Shown: positions 44,612-56,762, numbered from the stretch's first letter. The stretch is DNA of 64,000 bases from Streptomyces sp. NBC_00775 (GCF_036347135.1 NZ_CP108938.1:8928001-8992000), one strand, 5' to 3'. Numbers and translations are program-made. The notes: generated by a model from the letters alone, not told the origin.

Positions 44612-44851
44612 ATGTCTCATTCACCTCAACAGTCGCCTCCATCCGCGCGAAAACGGCTGCGGCGACTCTGGTGGAGACCCGGCGTCATGGCGCAGAATGC
44701 GCGTGCCGCAGGTCACAGCGCTTCCGAGAAGCGAGACAGAGGGGTCTGCGGGCGAGTGCGACCGATAAACTGTTCTCGGACGACGCCGAGCGCAGCTCTC
44801 GTCACGTCCGCCAATGATCAGCCAGCAGCCGCTGCAACCTCAGGGAGCGTT
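44612..44851 (+). promoter_or_regulatory. Gene-free leader region of metK
   Basis: 240 bases with no credible gene. TAAACT at 44766-44771 (within GATAAACTG) looks like a -10 box, though no good -35 is seen. I looked for a SAM riboswitch (SAM-I, SAM-II or SAM-IV cores such as GGCAACC) and found none. AGGGAG is the ribosome binding site. Confidence 0.3.
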
Positions 44852-46060
44852 GTGTCCCGTCGCCTGTTCACCTCGGAGTCTGTGACCGAGGGTCACCCCG
44901 ACAAGATCGCTGACCAGATCAGCGACACCATTCTCGATGCGCTTCTGCGCGAGGACCCGACGTCCCGGGTCGCCGTGGAGACGCTGATCACGACCGGCCT
45001 GGTGCATGTGGCCGGCGAGGTCACGACCAAGGCTTACGCGCCGATCGCCCAGCTGGTCCGGGACAAGATCCTGGAGATCGGCTACGACTCGTCGAAGAAG
45101 GGCTTCGACGGCGCTTCCTGTGGCGTGTCGGTGTCGATCGGCTCCCAGTCCCCGGACATCGCGCAGGGCGTCGACACGGCGTACGAGCAGCGTGTCGAGG
45201 GCGACGAGGACGAGCTGGACAAGCAGGGTGCCGGCGACCAGGGCCTGATGTTCGGGTACGCGACGGACGAGACGCCGAATCTGATGCCGCTGCCGATCCA
45301 CCTGGCGCACAAGCTGTCCAAGCGGCTGTCCGAGGTCCGCAAGAACGGCACGATCCCCTACCTCCGCCCGGACGGCAAGACCCAGGTCACCATCGAGTAC
45401 GACGGTGACAAGGCGGTCCGCCTGGACACGGTCGTCGTCTCCTCGCAGCACGCGAGCGACATCGACCTGGACTCCCTCCTCGCGCCCGACATCCGCGAGT
45501 TCGTGGTCGAGCCGGAGCTGAAGGCCCTCCTCGACGACGGCATCAAGCTGGAGACCGAGGGCTACCGCCTCCTGGTCAACCCCACCGGCCGCTTCGAGAT
45601 CGGCGGCCCGATGGGCGACGCCGGCCTGACCGGCCGCAAGATCATCATCGACACGTACGGCGGCATGGCCCGCCACGGCGGCGGCGCCTTCTCCGGCAAG
45701 GACCCGTCCAAGGTCGACCGCTCGGCGGCGTACGCGATGCGCTGGGTCGCGAAGAACGTCGTCGCCGCGGGCCTCGCCTCCCGCTGCGAGGTCCAGGTCG
45801 CCTACGCCATCGGCAAGGCCGAGCCCGTCGGCCTCTTCGTCGAGACGTTCGGCACCGCCAAGGTCGACGCCGAGAAGATCGAGACCGCCATCACCGAGGT
45901 CTTCGACCTCCGCCCGGCGGCCATCATCCGCGACCTCGACCTGCTGCGCCCGATCTACTCCCAGACCGCCGCGTACGGCCACTTCGGCCGCGAGCTGCCC
46001 GACTTCACGTGGGAGCGCACGGACCGGGTGGACGCGCTGCGCAAGGCCGCCGGCCTGTAG
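44852..46060 (+). CDS. metK: S-adenosylmethionine synthetase
   Basis: A 402-residue enzyme making SAM from methionine and ATP. Signatures [19 protein letters not shown] (about 15-33), [12 protein letters not shown] (about 127-138) and [19 protein letters not shown] (about 275-293). GTG start at 44852 with AGGGAG upstream. In Streptomyces its overexpression is known to stimulate antibiotic production. Followed by a strong terminator, so monocistronic at the 3' end. Confidence 0.97.
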   Translation: MSRRLFTSESVTEGHPDKIADQISDTILDALLREDPTSRVAVETLITTGLVHVAGEVTTKAYAPIAQLVRDKILEIGYDSSKKGFDGASCGVSVSIGSQSPDIAQGVDTAYEQRVEGDEDELDKQGAGDQGLMFGYATDETPNLMPLPIHLAHKLSKRLSEVRKNGTIPYLRPDGKTQVTIEYDGDKAVRLDTVVVSSQHASDIDLDSLLAPDIREFVVEPELKALLDDGIKLETEGYRLLVNPTGRFEIGGPMGDAGLTGRKIIIDTYGGMARHGGGAFSGKDPSKVDRSAAYAMRWVAKNVVAAGLASRCEVQVAYAIGKAEPVGLFVETFGTAKVDAEKIETAITEVFDLRPAAIIRDLDLLRPIYSQTAAYGHFGRELPDFTWERTDRVDALRKAAGL

Positions 46061-46071
46061 AACCAGCTGTT

Positions 46072-46115
46072 CGGCGAGGCCCGGTGCCCTTTGGGGGCGC
46101 CGGGCCTCGCCGTTT
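46072..46115 (+). terminator. Terminator of metK
   Basis: 18-bp stem (46072-46089 with 46095-46112; one G-T pair), 5-base loop, then TTT. Twelve bases after the metK stop. Confidence 0.88.
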
Positions 46116-46146
46116 CCTGCGTCGGTGCCGTCGGGTGGTGTTCCGG

Positions 46147-46230
46147 GCAGGTTCGAATCCTGCTGCCGGTCCTGGACGGGTATGGCCGAGTGGCCCGTGG
46201 CAGACGCGCCCGCAGGGCGTTCGTGATCCG
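46147..46230 (+). other. tRNA-like sequence in permuted order between metK and priA
   Basis: GCAGG-TTCGAAT-CCTGC (46147-46163) is a perfect T-arm: 5-bp stem with a 7-base TTCGAAT loop. TGCCGGT follows at once (46164-46170), where the 3' acceptor strand would be. After 5 bases comes ACGGGTA (46176-46182), which pairs with it at six of seven positions (one wobble), then TG and a Leu/Ser-like D-arm, GCC-GAGTGGCCCGT-GGC (46185-46201), and AGACGCGC. A weak stem-loop (46204-46220) occupies the anticodon-arm position but lacks U33. So 3' half precedes 5' half. The T-arm stem can also extend with flanking CCGG, so a simple hairpin is an alternative. Confidence 0.25.
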
Positions 46231-46288
46231 CGGCCGGGTTGATCTCGGGCGGGCGGCGGTGTCAGTGCGGTCTGGTAGGAATGTTGCT

Positions 46289-48436
46289 GTGAGCAGCGCG
46301 AATGGGCGGGGTGAGGGTGGCGCGGAGGGTGCGCCGCCCGAGCAGCTTGCGCTGATTCGTGAGGGTGTGCGCAAGGCCAGGGAGCCGAAGGCGAAGCCGC
46401 GGACGTGGCGGGGGGCCGCGCTTGCCAAGGAGCGGCCCGTCGCGCGTGTGCTGGTCGACAAGGGTGTGCTGCATCTCGACCGGTACTTCGACTACGCGGT
46501 GCCCGAGGAGTTGGACGAGGCCGCTCAGCCGGGGGTGCGGGTCCGGGTGCGCTTCGGCGCCGGGGGACGCAATGTGCGGGGCGGGCGACGTGAGGGTGGT
46601 GGGCTGATCGACGGGTTTCTCGTCGAGCGGCTCGCCGAGTCCGACTACTCCGGGCCGCTCGCCGCGCTGGCTCAGGTGGTGTCTCCCGAGCCTGTCCTCG
46701 GGCCCGAGCTGCTCGGGCTCGCACGGGCCGTCGCCGACCGGTATGCGGGCAGTCTCGCCGATGTGCTGCAACTCGCGGTGCCGCCGAGGAACGCGCGGGC
46801 CGAACAGAAGCCCTCGCCCGCGCCGTTGCCGGTTCCCGGTGTGCCCGCGGTCGGGTCCTGGGTGCGGTACGGGCGGGGGGCGGCCTTTCTGGAATCGCTC
46901 GCCGCGGGCGGGGCACCGCGGGCCGTGTGGAACGCGTTGCCCGGGCCCGGCTGGGCCGAGGAAATCGCCAGGGCCGTGGGCGCGACGCTCGCCTCGGGGC
47001 GGGGCGCGCTCGTCGTCGTACCGGACGGGCGGGCCGTGGCGCGTGTGGACGTCGCGCTCTCCTCGTTGCTGGGGGAAGGGCGCCATGCGGTGCTCACCGC
47101 CGAGGCCGGGCCCGAGAAGCGGTATCGGGAGTGGCTGGCCGTGCGGCGTGGGTCCGTACGGGCCGTTGTCGGGACCCGGGCCGCCATGTTCGCGCCTGTG
47201 CGGGATCTGGGGCTCGTCGTCATCTGGGACGACGGGGACGGCAGCCACAGCGAGCCGCACGCGCCCCAGCCGCATGCGCGGGAAGTGCTGCTGCTGAGGG
47301 CCGCCCATGACAAGTGTGCCTTTCTGCTGGGGAGTTGGAGCTGCACCGTCGAGGCGGCACAGCTCGTCGAGAGCGGATGGGCGCTGCCGCTGGTCGCGGA
47401 GCGGGAGCAGGTGCGGGGGACCGCGCCACTCGTGCGGACCGTGGGGGACGGGGATCTCGCGCGGGACGAGGCCGCTCGGGCCGCGCGGCTGCCCACGCTC
47501 GCCTGGCAGGTCGTCAGGGAGGGGCTGCGGCAGGGGCCCGTGCTCGTGCAGGTGCCCCGGCGGGGGTATGTGCCCCGGATGGCGTGTGCGCAATGCCGGG
47601 CGCCCGCGCGGTGCCGGCACTGCGCCGGGCCGTTGGAGGGGCAGGACGCCGGGGTGCTGAGGTGCGCGTGGTGCGGGCGGGACGAGGCGGCCTGGCACTG
47701 CCCCGAGTGCGGCGGGTTCCGGCTGCGGGCGCAGATCGTCGGGGCGCGGCGTACCGCCGAGGAGCTGGGGCGGGCGTTTCCGGCCGTGGCGGTGCGGACG
47801 TCCGGGCGGGAGCAGGTGTTGGACACGGTGTCCGAGGCGCCCGCCCTTGTCGTCAGTACGCCTGGGGCCGAGCCCGTTGCCGAGGGCGGGTATGCCGCAG
47901 CGTTGCTGCTCGACGGCTGGGCGATGCTCGGGCGGCCCGATCTGCGGGCCGGTGAGGACGCGTTGCGGCGGTGGATGGCGGCTGCGTCGCTCGTCCGTCC
48001 GCAGGGGGCCGGGGGCACGGTGGTGGTCGTCGCCGAGCCGACCCTGCGGCCCGTTCAGGCGCTCGTACGGTGGGATCCGGTCGGGCACGCGGTGCGTGAG
48101 CTCGCCGAGCGGGCCGAGCTGGGGTTTCCGCCTGTCTCACGGATGGCGGCCGTCTCCGGTACGCCGGAGGCCCTCGCCGGGTTTCTGGCCGCGGCCGAAC
48201 TGCCTCGCGACGCGGAGGTGTTGGGGCCCGTGCCGATGGCCGTCACGGAGGCCGGGCGTCCGCGGCGGGTTGGCGGGCCGCCGCCCGGGGAGCATTGGGA
48301 GCGTGTGCTCATTCGGGTGCCGCCGGGGAGCGGTGCCGCGCTCGCGGCCGCGCTGAAGACCGCGCAGGCGGCGCGGATGGCGCGTGGGGGGAGCGAGCCC
48401 GTACGGATTCGGGTCGATCCGCCGGACATTGGGTGA
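46289..48436 (+). CDS. priA: Probable primosomal protein N' (degenerate PriA)
   Basis: A 715-residue PriA homologue. The N-terminal 3'-end-binding domain (KGVLHLDRYFDYAVPEEL, about 53-70) and the eight-Cys zinc region (CAQC, CRHC, CAWC, CPEC; about 432-475) are kept. The helicase motor is not: where Walker A GSGKT should be (about 211) the sequence reads NALPGPGWAEEIA, and the DEEH box is replaced by IWDDGDGSH (about 310). So it should bind forks and partners but not unwind DNA. Actinobacterial PriA proteins are known to be like this. GTG at 46289 with AGGA 8 bases upstream. Confidence 0.9.
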   Translation: MSSANGRGEGGAEGAPPEQLALIREGVRKAREPKAKPRTWRGAALAKERPVARVLVDKGVLHLDRYFDYAVPEELDEAAQPGVRVRVRFGAGGRNVRGGRREGGGLIDGFLVERLAESDYSGPLAALAQVVSPEPVLGPELLGLARAVADRYAGSLADVLQLAVPPRNARAEQKPSPAPLPVPGVPAVGSWVRYGRGAAFLESLAAGGAPRAVWNALPGPGWAEEIARAVGATLASGRGALVVVPDGRAVARVDVALSSLLGEGRHAVLTAEAGPEKRYREWLAVRRGSVRAVVGTRAAMFAPVRDLGLVVIWDDGDGSHSEPHAPQPHAREVLLLRAAHDKCAFLLGSWSCTVEAAQLVESGWALPLVAEREQVRGTAPLVRTVGDGDLARDEAARAARLPTLAWQVVREGLRQGPVLVQVPRRGYVPRMACAQCRAPARCRHCAGPLEGQDAGVLRCAWCGRDEAAWHCPECGGFRLRAQIVGARRTAEELGRAFPAVAVRTSGREQVLDTVSEAPALVVSTPGAEPVAEGGYAAALLLDGWAMLGRPDLRAGEDALRRWMAAASLVRPQGAGGTVVVVAEPTLRPVQALVRWDPVGHAVRELAERAELGFPPVSRMAAVSGTPEALAGFLAAAELPRDAEVLGPVPMAVTEAGRPRRVGGPPPGEHWERVLIRVPPGSGAALAAALKTAQAARMARGGSEPVRIRVDPPDIG

Positions 48437-48498
48437 CGGTGTGCCCGTGAACTTCGAGTGACGGTATGGCCATGAACTTCGGGTGACGGTCTGTCCGT
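48433..48498 (+). repeat. 25-bp tandem repeats at the priA stop codon
   Basis: GTGACGGT recurs at 48433, 48458 and 48483, exactly 25 bases apart. The unit is GTGACGGTnTGnCCnTGAAC plus TTCGR, with about 2.6 copies. The first copy contains the priA TGA, so the repeat lies at the gene end. Confidence 0.75.
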
Positions 48499-48502
48499 CG
48501 GG

Positions 48503-48535
48503 CTGCCTCCCGGGGCTGTTGGCTCCGGGAGGCAG
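48503..48535. terminator. Terminator between convergent priA and the HTH gene
   Basis: CTGCCTCCCGG (48503-48513) and CCGGGAGGCAG (48525-48535) form an 11-bp stem with an 11-base loop. No T-run, as is common for Streptomyces terminators. Confidence 0.6.
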
Positions 48536-48561
48536 ACGGGGAGTGGGTCAGCCCGTTGCGG

Positions 48562-51079
<2,518 letters not shown>

Positions 51080-52513
51080 GTGAGTGAGCAGTCCCGTCGG
51101 CCGCACAAGCCCGGCAAGCCCTACCGCCGTCCCCAGAAGGACCCGGTCCGTATGCTCGCCTTCGAGGCGCTGCGGGCCGTGGACGAGCGGGACGCGTACG
51201 CGAACCTCGTTCTGCCGCCGCTGCTGCGGAAGGCGCGCGAGAAGGGTGACTTCGACGGGCGGGACGCGGCGCTGGCCACCGAGCTGGTGTACGGGACGCT
51301 GCGCCGGCAGGGGACGTACGACGCTGTCATCGCGGCCTGTGTCGACCGGCCGCTCAGGGAAGTCGATCCGCCCGTGCTCGATGTGCTCAGCCTCGGTGCG
51401 CATCAGCTGCTCGGCACGCGCATTCCCACGCACGCCGCGGTGTCGGCCTCCGTCGAGCTCGCCCGGGTCGTGCTCGGCGACGGGCGGGCCAAGTTCGTCA
51501 ACGCCGTGCTGCGCAAGGTCGCGCAGCAGGATCTCGACGGCTGGCTGGAGCAGGTCGCGCCGCCCTACGAAGAGGACCCCGAGGAGCATCTCGCGGTCGT
51601 GCACTCCCACCCACGCTGGGTCGTCTCCGCGCTGTGGGACTCCCTCGGCGGTGGCCGTGCCGGGATCGAGGATCTGCTCGAAGCCGACAACGAGCGGCCC
51701 GAGGTCACGCTCGTCGCCCGGCCCGGGCGCTCCACCGCCGACGAGCTCCTCGACGCCGTCGGGGACGAGTCCGGGCTGCCGGGGCGCTGGTCTCCCTACG
51801 CCGTGCGGCTCACCGAGGGCGGTGAGCCGGGCGCCATCGACGCCGTGCGCGAGGGCCGTGCGGGCGTCCAGGACGAGGGCAGCCAACTGGTCGCGCTCGC
51901 CCTCGCCAACGCACCCCTCGACGGACCCGACAAGGCCTGGCTGGACGGCTGCGCAGGACCCGGCGGCAAGGCCGCCATGCTCGCCGGGCTCGCCGCCGAA
52001 CGCGGTGCCCTGCTGCTCGCCTCCGAGAAGCAACCGCACCGGGCCGGCCTGGTGGCGAAGGCGCTCGCGGGCAACCCCGGCCCGTACCAGGTCATCGCCG
52101 CCGACGGCACCCGTCCGCCGTGGCTGCCCGGCACCTTCGACCGCGTGCTCATGGACGTGCCCTGCACGGGCCTTGGCGCCCTGCGCCGCCGTCCCGAGGC
52201 CCGCTGGCGGCGCCGCCCCGAGGATCTGGACGGCTTCGCGCCGCTCCAGCGCGGGCTGCTGCGCACGGCGCTCGACTCCGTACGGGTCGGCGGCGTCGTC
52301 GGGTACGCGACCTGCTCGCCGCACCTCGCCGAGACCCGCGCGGTCGTCGACGACGTGCTCAAGCACTACGACGGCGGCTCCGCGGAGCTGCTCGACGCCC
52401 GCCCGCTCCTGCCGGGCGTACCGGCCCTGGGCGACGGCCCCGACGTACAGCTGTGGCCGCATCTGCACGGGACGGACGCCATGTATCTGGCACTGATCCG
52501 CCGGACCGCCTGA
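51080..52513 (+). CDS. rsmB: 16S rRNA (cytosine-967-C5)-methyltransferase
   Basis: A 477-residue enzyme. N-terminal NusB-like RNA-binding domain (about 25-160: RMLAFEALRAVDERDAYANL, ATELVYGTLRRQGTYDAV, FVNAVLRKVAQ); C-terminal SAM-dependent domain with LDGCAGPGGKAAMLAGLA (about 289-306), the PCTG motif in DVPCTGLGALRR and the catalytic Cys in YATCSPHLAET (about 412-422). The start is GTG at 51080 with GGAG 10 bases upstream; a much longer in-frame reading into the repeat region is rejected. Convergent with the MMPL gene. Confidence 0.95.
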   Translation: MSEQSRRPHKPGKPYRRPQKDPVRMLAFEALRAVDERDAYANLVLPPLLRKAREKGDFDGRDAALATELVYGTLRRQGTYDAVIAACVDRPLREVDPPVLDVLSLGAHQLLGTRIPTHAAVSASVELARVVLGDGRAKFVNAVLRKVAQQDLDGWLEQVAPPYEEDPEEHLAVVHSHPRWVVSALWDSLGGGRAGIEDLLEADNERPEVTLVARPGRSTADELLDAVGDESGLPGRWSPYAVRLTEGGEPGAIDAVREGRAGVQDEGSQLVALALANAPLDGPDKAWLDGCAGPGGKAAMLAGLAAERGALLLASEKQPHRAGLVAKALAGNPGPYQVIAADGTRPPWLPGTFDRVLMDVPCTGLGALRRRPEARWRRRPEDLDGFAPLQRGLLRTALDSVRVGGVVGYATCSPHLAETRAVVDDVLKHYDGGSAELLDARPLLPGVPALGDGPDVQLWPHLHGTDAMYLALIRRTA

Positions 52514-52563
52514 CCGTCTGACCTCCCGGTCGGCCGAGAGCGTCCGGGTCAGTCCCGCCTGTC

Positions 52564-54750
52564 CTAGTCCGCCGAGGGCCCGCCCGGCCGTGCCGCCGGT
52601 TCCGGAGTCGCCGACAAAGTCACCGCGGGCCGTGCCGCCGTGTGCTCGTGCGACAGGCGGTGCGGCCACCACACCTTCGGTCCGACGTCCAGGAACAGGG
52701 ACGTCACCAGGATCGACCGGACGATGAAGGTGTCCAGGAGCACGCCCAGGGCGACGGCGAAGCCGATCTCGGCGAAGGCGACCATCGGGAGGGTGGCGAG
52801 GGCGGCGAAGGTGCCCGCCAGGACCAGGCCCGCGGAGGTGATGACCGCGCCCGTCGCCGCCAGGCCCGTCACCACGCCCGTGCGGGTGCCCTGGTGGCCC
52901 GCCTCCTCGCGGATCCGGGTGCTCAGGAAGATGTTGTAGTCGATGCCGAGGGCGACCAGGAACACGAACACGAACAGCGGGAAGTCCGTCTGCTCGCCCG
53001 CGTAGTCGAAGAGGTGCCTGAAGGCGAGCGCGCTGGCGCCGAGGGCCGCCGCGAAGGACAGGACGACCGTCCCGATCAGCAGCAGCGGGGCCACCAGGGC
53101 GCGCAGGAGCAGACCCAGGATCAGCAGGACGACCAGCAGCACCGCCGGGATGATCAGGATGTTGTCGTGGGTGGTCGCCGCGTCCATGTCGAGCAGGGCC
53201 GCGGTGCCGCCGCCCACCTTGGCGTCGGCGTCCGGCACGGCGTGCACCGCGTCCCGTACCCGCTCGACCGTCCGTTTGGCGGCCTCGCTGTCGGACGGGG
53301 CGGTCATCGTGGCCTCGAACAGCACCTTGCCGTCGTACGAGGATTTCGTGCCCTCCGGCACGCTGATGCTGTCCGGCACCACACCCTTCGTACCGGCCAC
53401 CGCGCTCCTGACCTGGTCGCCCTGGGCCTGGCCGGCGACGATGACCAGGGGATCACCGCTGCCCGCCGGGAAGTACCGCGCGGACACCTCCTGCCCGACG
53501 ATCGAGTCCGGCCTGCCGGTGAACGCGTCCGCGTTGCCGATGCCCTGGGCGTGGATCTGCAGCAGGCCGAAGGAGAGGGCCGCCAGGGCGAGGGCGGTGG
53601 CGCCCCAGACGGCGCGCGGGCGGACGGCGATACGGCGGCCCATGCGGGCCCAGACACCGCTCGCGGTCGGATCGGACGAGCCGAGGTGTGGGATCGCCGG
53701 CCAGAAGATCCAGCGGCCGAAGACCAGCAGCAGGGCCGGGAAGAGCGTGAGCATGGCGAGGAGGGCGATGGACACGCCGATCGCGGCCACCGGGCCGAGG
53801 CCCCGCGTCGAGTTCATCTCGGCGGCGAGCAGCACCAGCATGCTCAGGACGACCGTCGCGCCGGACGCCAGCACCGCCGGGCCCGCCCGGTTCAGGGCGA
53901 GGGCCATCGCCTCGTGGCGGTCCTCGTGGCGGCGCAGCTCCTCGCGGTAGCGGGCGACCAGGAGCAGCGCGTAGTCCGTGCCCGCGCCGAAGACAAGGAC
54001 CGTGAGGATGCCCGCGCTCTGCCCGTTGACGGTCAGACCCGCGTGTTTCGCGAGGAGATAGATCAGCGCCTGGGAGGTGAAGAGCGCGACGACCACACCG
54101 ATCAGCGGGACGAAGATCAGGGCCAGGCTGCGATAGGTGAGCAGCAGCATCACGATCACGACGCCCATCGCCGAGAACAGCAGGGTCGAGTCGATGCCCT
54201 CGAAGGCCTTGGAGAAGTCGGCGGAGGTGCCGCCGGGTCCGGTGATGTGCACCGCGAGCCCGCCCCCGCCCTTGCCGACTTGGTCGCGCAGCGAGTCGAC
54301 CGCGGGCGCGAGCTCCTCCCAGCCCGTCTTCTCCATCGTGATCGGGACGTAGATCTGGGCGGCCTTCGGTGCGGACGGTTTGTCGTAGACGGGGCCGCGC
54401 GTCTCCGCGCCGCGTACGCCGTGGGCCGTGAGCGCCTTGATCTGCTGGACGTCCTGGACGATCCGCTGCTTGTCCTGGGCGGTCAGCCCGCCCTCGCGGG
54501 CGTACACGACGACCGCCGGGATCTGCTCCGGCCGGAACTTGTTGGACGTGTTGAGGACCTGGGTGGACTCGGCGGACCCGGGCAGCCAGGAGGCCGCGTC
54601 GTTGTCCTGGGCGTCGGTGAGTTTGGAGGCGAGCGGTGCCGCCACCACGAGCGCCACCAGCCACAGGCCGACGATCAGCCACTTGCCGCGCCGCCCGCAC
54701 ACGAACCCGATGAGTCCCTGGCGCACGTGGCGCTGATTCCCGTCCTTCAT
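52564..54750 (-). CDS. MMPL family transporter
   Basis: A 728-residue RND-type exporter with the MmpL layout: span 1 (about 22-41), a large extracytoplasmic loop (45-175) with QDNDAASWLPGSAESTQV, spans 2-6 (about 185-365), a second loop (385-535) and spans 7-12 (about 540-700). It has the GTDYALLLVARYREEL signature (about 264-279) and its second-half match GIDYNIFLSTRIREEAG. It would move lipids, pigments or drugs using proton flow; the substrate is unknown. ATG at 54750 with a GGGGGTGG stretch upstream. It has no partner gene; divergent from rpe. Confidence 0.92.
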   Translation of the reverse strand: MKDGNQRHVRQGLIGFVCGRRGKWLIVGLWLVALVVAAPLASKLTDAQDNDAASWLPGSAESTQVLNTSNKFRPEQIPAVVVYAREGGLTAQDKQRIVQDVQQIKALTAHGVRGAETRGPVYDKPSAPKAAQIYVPITMEKTGWEELAPAVDSLRDQVGKGGGGLAVHITGPGGTSADFSKAFEGIDSTLLFSAMGVVIVMLLLTYRSLALIFVPLIGVVVALFTSQALIYLLAKHAGLTVNGQSAGILTVLVFGAGTDYALLLVARYREELRRHEDRHEAMALALNRAGPAVLASGATVVLSMLVLLAAEMNSTRGLGPVAAIGVSIALLAMLTLFPALLLVFGRWIFWPAIPHLGSSDPTASGVWARMGRRIAVRPRAVWGATALALAALSFGLLQIHAQGIGNADAFTGRPDSIVGQEVSARYFPAGSGDPLVIVAGQAQGDQVRSAVAGTKGVVPDSISVPEGTKSSYDGKVLFEATMTAPSDSEAAKRTVERVRDAVHAVPDADAKVGGGTAALLDMDAATTHDNILIIPAVLLVVLLILGLLLRALVAPLLLIGTVVLSFAAALGASALAFRHLFDYAGEQTDFPLFVFVFLVALGIDYNIFLSTRIREEAGHQGTRTGVVTGLAATGAVITSAGLVLAGTFAALATLPMVAFAEIGFAVALGVLLDTFIVRSILVTSLFLDVGPKVWWPHRLSHEHTAARPAVTLSATPEPAARPGGPSAD

Positions 54751-54884
54751 GGCCACCCCCGTAGCCGCGGCTGGTCCCGGTCGGCCGTCCAGCATGGCAC
54801 GCCCGGTCGTCGTAGAACATCCGCGGAACGGCCCAGGTCTGGACCGAGGCGAGCAACCGGCCCGAGGCATGGCAGTCTTGGGGC

Positions 54885-55571
54885 ATGGCCGTGCAGATCA
54901 ACCCCAGCATCCTGTCCGCCGACTTCTCCCGTCTTGCCCAGGAGGCAAAGGCGGTGGAAGGAGCCGACTGGCTCCACGTCGACGTCATGGACAACCACTT
55001 CGTACCGAACCTCACGCTCGGTGTGCCGATCGTAGAGTCTCTGGCACGTGCGACGGACACCCCGCTGGACTGCCATCTGATGATTCAGGACGCCGATCGG
55101 TGGGCGCCCCAGTACGTGGAAGCGGGTGCCGGTTCCGTCACCTTCCACGCCGAGGCCGCCGCCGCTCCGGTGCGGCTCGCCCGCGAGATCCGGGCCAAGG
55201 GCGCCCGGGCGTCCATGGCGCTCAAGCCCGCGACCCCCATCGAGCCGTACGAGGACCTGCTCCCCGAACTCGACATGCTGCTGATCATGACGGTCGAGCC
55301 GGGTTTCGGCGGACAGGCGTTCCTTGACATCATGCTCCCCAAGATCCGCCGCACCCGGGAGTTGATCAGCAAGCACGGCCTCGAACTGTGGCTCCAGGTC
55401 GACGGCGGTGTGTCGGCGTCCACCATCGAGCGGTGCGCGGAGGCGGGAGCCGACGTTTTCGTCGCCGGTTCGGCGGTGTACGGGGCATCGGACCCGGCCC
55501 AGGCGGTACGTGCATTGCGCACCCAGGCCCAGGCCGCAACGGCCCAGGCGGCATGGGCGTGCGACCACTGA
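54885..55571 (+). CDS. rpe: Ribulose-phosphate 3-epimerase
   Basis: A 228-residue TIM-barrel enzyme linking ribulose- and xylulose-5-phosphate in the pentose phosphate pathway. Motifs [13 protein letters not shown] at the start, [16 protein letters not shown] (about 34-49), [24 protein letters not shown] and [10 protein letters not shown] at 54885 with a weak GGGGC before it. A SorC-type sugar-phosphate regulator gene follows. Confidence 0.96.
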   Translation: MAVQINPSILSADFSRLAQEAKAVEGADWLHVDVMDNHFVPNLTLGVPIVESLARATDTPLDCHLMIQDADRWAPQYVEAGAGSVTFHAEAAAAPVRLAREIRAKGARASMALKPATPIEPYEDLLPELDMLLIMTVEPGFGGQAFLDIMLPKIRRTRELISKHGLELWLQVDGGVSASTIERCAEAGADVFVAGSAVYGASDPAQAVRALRTQAQAATAQAAWACDH

Positions 55572-55674
55572 ACCAAGGGAACGTGAACGCCGCCCATCAG
55601 GGCTGATCAAGTACGCCGGATCTGCAAGGATGAACGGCGAACCGAGAGTGTGAACAGCAGAAGAGGAGATCGCC

Positions 55675-56697
55675 GTGTCGGGTATGTCGGCGGGCCGGTC
55701 AGCCATGCGGATGGGACCCGCTGAGCTGGTGCAGGCGGCGGCCATGGCCCGCCGCTTCTACCTCGAGGGCAAGTCCAAGATCCAGATCGCGGAGGAGTTC
55801 GGCGTCAGCCGCTTCAAGGTGGCCCGGGTCCTGGAGACCGCTCTCGAACGGGATCTGGTGAGGATCGAGATCCGTGTGCCGGCCGAGCTGGACGCGGAGC
55901 GCTCCGACGCGCTGCGCGCCCGCTACGGCCTCAGGCACGCCGTCGTGGTCGAGTCCCCGGCCGAGGCCGAGGAGTCGTCGCCCGATCCCGAGAACCTCGG
56001 AGAAGTGGCCGCCGACCTGCTCGGCGAGCTCGTCAACGAGGGTGATGTCCTCGGCCTCGCCTGGGGCCGCTCCACGATCCATATGGCGGCGGCGCTCGAC
56101 CGGCTCCCGCCGTGCACCGTGGTGCAGCTGACGGGCGTCTACGACGCCGGGACCGCCGAGCGCGGCTCGGTGGAGGCGGTACGGCGCGCCGCCCAGGTGT
56201 CGGGCGGGGACGCCCACCCCATCTACGCGCCGATGCTGCTGCCCGACGCGGCCACCGCGGCCGCGCTGCGCAACCAGACCGGGATCGCCCGTGCCTTCGA
56301 GTACTTCGACAAGGTCACGGTCGCCTGTGTCTCCATCGGCTCCTGGGAGCCGGGCATCTCCACGGTGCACGACATGCTCAGCGACGAGGAGCGCGCCCAC
56401 TACGCCTCGCTCGGTGTCGCCGCCGAGATGTCCGCGCACCTCTTCGACGCCGAGGGGCGCCGGGTCGGGCGCGACCTGGGCGAGCGCTGCATCACGGTCG
56501 AGGCCGACCGGCTGCGGCGCATCCCCGAGGTCGTCGCCATCGCGGGCGGACAGCGGAAGGCGGCCGCCATCGACGCGGTGCTGCGCTCCGGGCTCGTCAC
56601 CAGCCTGGTGACGGACACGTCGGCCGCGGACTATCTGATGACGGCGGGGACACCGCCGCGTCCGGCCCTCAACCGGGCGGACCCGGACGGGCCGTGA
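55675..56697 (+). CDS. SorC/DeoR-like sugar-binding transcriptional regulator
   Basis: A 340-residue regulator. The N-terminal HTH is at about 22-55 (AMARRFYLEGKSKIQIAEEF, SRFKVARVLETA), followed by the SorC effector domain (60-325) with GLAWGRSTIHMAAAL, TGVYDAG and GVAAEMSAHLFD. This family senses phosphorylated sugars. Position next to rpe suggests a pentose-phosphate ligand, but that is inference. GTG at 55675 with GAGGAG 8 bases upstream. Alternative internal starts lack a ribosome binding site. Confidence 0.9.
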   Translation: MSGMSAGRSAMRMGPAELVQAAAMARRFYLEGKSKIQIAEEFGVSRFKVARVLETALERDLVRIEIRVPAELDAERSDALRARYGLRHAVVVESPAEAEESSPDPENLGEVAADLLGELVNEGDVLGLAWGRSTIHMAAALDRLPPCTVVQLTGVYDAGTAERGSVEAVRRAAQVSGGDAHPIYAPMLLPDAATAAALRNQTGIARAFEYFDKVTVACVSIGSWEPGISTVHDMLSDEERAHYASLGVAAEMSAHLFDAEGRRVGRDLGERCITVEADRLRRIPEVVAIAGGQRKAAAIDAVLRSGLVTSLVTDTSAADYLMTAGTPPRPALNRADPDGP

Positions 56698-56762
56698 CCC
56701 TTCAGGGGCCCGCTGGGCCCATCGGCGCGCCGCTCGGGGGCGGCCGTGGCAGCATCGACGTC

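Noticed and set aside
44612..44851. SAM riboswitch before metK
   Set aside because: I looked for SAM-I, SAM-II and SAM-IV core sequences and saw none; the region only shows a possible -10 box.
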